From the NCBI GenBank assembly GCA_001556995.1, contig LSKF01000061.1, forward strand, positions 1-7,710: 7,710 nt of DNA. The letters are read 5' to 3'. The position numbers were made by a program, and so were the translations under genes. The stretch is from Erythrobacteraceae bacterium CCH12-C2 (GTDB lineage: Bacteria > Pseudomonadota > Alphaproteobacteria > Sphingomonadales > Sphingomonadaceae). Positions 6,616 through 7,710 of the stretch are shown here, piece by piece. Position 1 is the stretch's first letter. Every line of letters begins with the position of its first letter. The notes below the pieces were generated by a model. That model did not search any database. It was not told the origin of the DNA and worked only from the letters and a program-made list of their open reading frames with translations.

Positions 6616-6727
6616 GGTTGCGAGGCTGCTGCCGCCTAGCCGCCTTCGGCCCTCACGCCAAGCATCTGTGCGATGCCCCTGCTTGTCGCGTTGACTTCGC
6701 ACGCGGGGCCACGCATCGGCTTTTGGC

Positions 6728-7129
6728 ATGAGCCGCCAGCCTTCATGGTCGTTTTTCGTTGCCAGCCTCCTGATGCTGGGGCTGGCGAGCTGTTCCAGCG
6801 GCAGCCCGGAGCGGCCTGCACCCCGCACCAATGCGCCGCGCAGCAGCATCGTGGTGGTGCCGCAAGTCATGGCCGCCGCTGGCCTCCAAGGCGTGATCGG
6901 CTCCCCCGCCAACGCGCTCACCCGGCGGTTTGGCGCTGCCCGCATTGATCTGGCCGAGGGTGATGCCCGCAAGCTGCAATTCATGGGGCAGACCTGTGTG
7001 CTGGATATCTACCTCTACCCCGTCACCGCCGGGGCCGAGCCGACCGCGACGCATGTCGCCGCGCGGGTGCGCCAAGGCGGGGGGACCGCCGACCCGAGCG
7101 CCTGTATCCGCGAGGTCGAGCGGCGGTAA
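6728..7129 (+). CDS. Small lipoprotein of unknown function
   Basis: A 133-residue protein that I do not recognise by function. Residues 1-21 form a signal peptide with a lipobox (Leu19-Ala20-Ser21-Cys22), so it should be lipidated at Cys22 and held in a membrane facing the periplasm. A Ser/Pro/Arg-rich linker (23-40) leads to a compact domain. GVIGSPANALTRRFGAARID (55-74) resembles the small-lipoprotein pattern of a short helix around a Gly-x-Pro turn. It is followed by a strand region with FMGQTCVLDIYLYPV (85-99). Cys90 and Cys126 could form a disulfide in the periplasm. The start is ATG 6728: the frame is closed by a stop at 6692 with no other start codon between, and no Shine-Dalgarno sequence is visible before it. 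It is divergent from adenosine kinase across about 125 bases and followed after 61 bases by the next plus-strand gene. Similar proteins probably exist in other sphingomonads (impression only). Confidence 0.8.
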   Translation: MSRQPSWSFFVASLLMLGLASCSSGSPERPAPRTNAPRSSIVVVPQVMAAAGLQGVIGSPANALTRRFGAARIDLAEGDARKLQFMGQTCVLDIYLYPVTAGAEPTATHVAARVRQGGGTADPSACIREVERR

Positions 7130-7190
7130 CGCGGCCTTAAGCCTGTTGGTGGCATAAGCCCCCCGATGTTTCAGGGGATCACGTCTCGCC

Positions 7191-7710
7191 ATGACCACGC
7201 AATTCATTGATATCGCGCAGCGCGCTGCCGCCGATGGGCAGATCACGGCCGACGAACTGCTGGCGCTGCGCCGCGAAGGCTGGGGCGATGGCATCATCAC
7301 CCGCGCCGAGGCCGAAGCCCTGTTTGCGCTCAACACCGCGCTGCGCGACCGCAGCGCGGAGTGGTGCGACTTCTTCGTCGAGGCCATTGGCGAATTCGTG
7401 CTCAACGGCACGCCTCCGCGCCTGCAATGCTCGGACGAGGAAGCCCAGTGGCTGATTGGCCAGATCGATCATGACGGCGTGGTTGAGAGCGTGGCCGAAC
7501 TGGAGTGCATGGTGCGCATCCTTGAGCGTGCCGAGAACACCCCCGATCGGCTAAAGAATTATGTGCTCGCCGTGGTTGAACGCGAGGTGCTGTCCGGCGT
7601 GGGCCCGACCCGCTGCGGGGGCGAGCTTTCCGCCACCCACATCAGCGCGGCGGAATGCCGGATCATCCGCCGGGTGATCTGGGCCAGCGGTGGCCACGGC
7701 CCTGCGGCGG
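7191..7710 (+). CDS. Hypothetical protein with repeated EF-hand-like modules (3' end outside window)
   Basis: An open frame of 173 codons from ATG 7191 runs off the right edge with no stop, so the protein is incomplete here. There is no signal peptide or membrane span and it looks cytoplasmic. Three acidic, Asp/Gly-containing modules recur: about 15-48 (DGQITADELLALRREGWGDG, then ITRAEAEALFALN), about 82-111 (WLIGQIDHDGVVES, then VAELECMVRIL) and about 151-173 (ISAAECRIIRRVIWASGGHG, cut by the edge). The loops resemble degenerate EF-hands, though calcium ligation is unproven. Between them are helical segments including EWCDFFVEAIGEFV (57-70) and NYVLAVVEREVL (123-134). From memory, similar hypothetical proteins occur in alphaproteobacteria. 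The start is fixed because the frame upstream has no other start codon before a stop at 7155. The nearest Shine-Dalgarno-like AGGGGA (7173-7178) is 12 bases away, which is long. Function unknown. Confidence 0.82.
   Translation, partial: MTTQFIDIAQRAAADGQITADELLALRREGWGDGIITRAEAEALFALNTALRDRSAEWCDFFVEAIGEFVLNGTPPRLQCSDEEAQWLIGQIDHDGVVESVAELECMVRILERAENTPDRLKNYVLAVVEREVLSGVGPTRCGGELSATHISAAECRIIRRVIWASGGHGPAA

Noticed and set aside
6691..6719. TTGACT as a -35 element for the lipoprotein gene at 6728
   Set aside because: A good -35 but the sequence 16-18 bases downstream (CATCGG region) does not resemble a -10 element.
5820..6731. Plus-strand open frame of 303 codons opposite adenosine kinase
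   Set aside because: Antisense shadow; the kinase motifs on the minus strand are unambiguous.
7136..7158. Imperfect hairpin CTTAAGCC...GGCATAAG after the lipoprotein gene as a terminator
   Set aside because: Stem of about seven pairs with a mismatch and no U-tract; it is followed by a C-run. It is too weak to call.

Overview
The window is GC-rich and densely coded. It looks like a chromosomal stretch from an alphaproteobacterium, most probably a sphingomonad (Erythrobacter/Porphyrobacter-like). The main reasons are the PurD and XseA sequences, the xseA-DUF2093 pairing, the adenosine kinase and a GTCAYCCCAGCGAAAGCTGGG-type palindromic repeat. I infer this from recalled family sequences and have not run a search. 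There are no RNA genes, insertion sequences, prophage genes, CRISPR arrays or obvious transferred islands, and no untranslated stretch exceeds about 245 bases.

Layout. Positions 17-2780 form a minus-strand cluster, probably one transcript read xseA (exonuclease VII large subunit), DUF2093 small protein, exported phytase-like protein. purD (GAR synthetase, purine synthesis) leaves in the opposite direction at 2779. The start codons of xseA and purD overlap on a single CATG, so each gene's upstream signals lie inside the other gene. After purD comes a 243-base gap with an inverted pair of palindromic repeats and then a perfect FNR-type box (TTGAT-N4-ATCAA). The box sits in front of a small cytochrome c lipoprotein gene (4297-4683), which is followed on the same strand by a histidine-containing polytopic membrane protein (4763-5581). 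The adenosine kinase gene (5601-6602, minus strand) converges on that pair. The window closes with two plus-strand genes: a small lipoprotein (6728-7129) and a protein of unknown function with repeated EF-hand-like modules that runs off the right edge (7191-7710).

How the parts fit. Most genes are housekeeping: DNA repair (XseA), de novo purine synthesis (PurD) and purine salvage (AdoK). The least ordinary part is 4065-4683. Its FNR box lies exactly 41.5 bases upstream of the cytochrome start codon, with a -10-like GATAAG in between. This is the geometry of a class II FNR-activated promoter and would imply an essentially leaderless, oxygen-responsive cytochrome transcript. I see no clear evidence of a wholly new multi-gene system. 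The best leads are this promoter with its cytochrome/membrane-protein pair, the CATG-shared divergent starts, and a sliding-clamp-binding-like tail on XseA.
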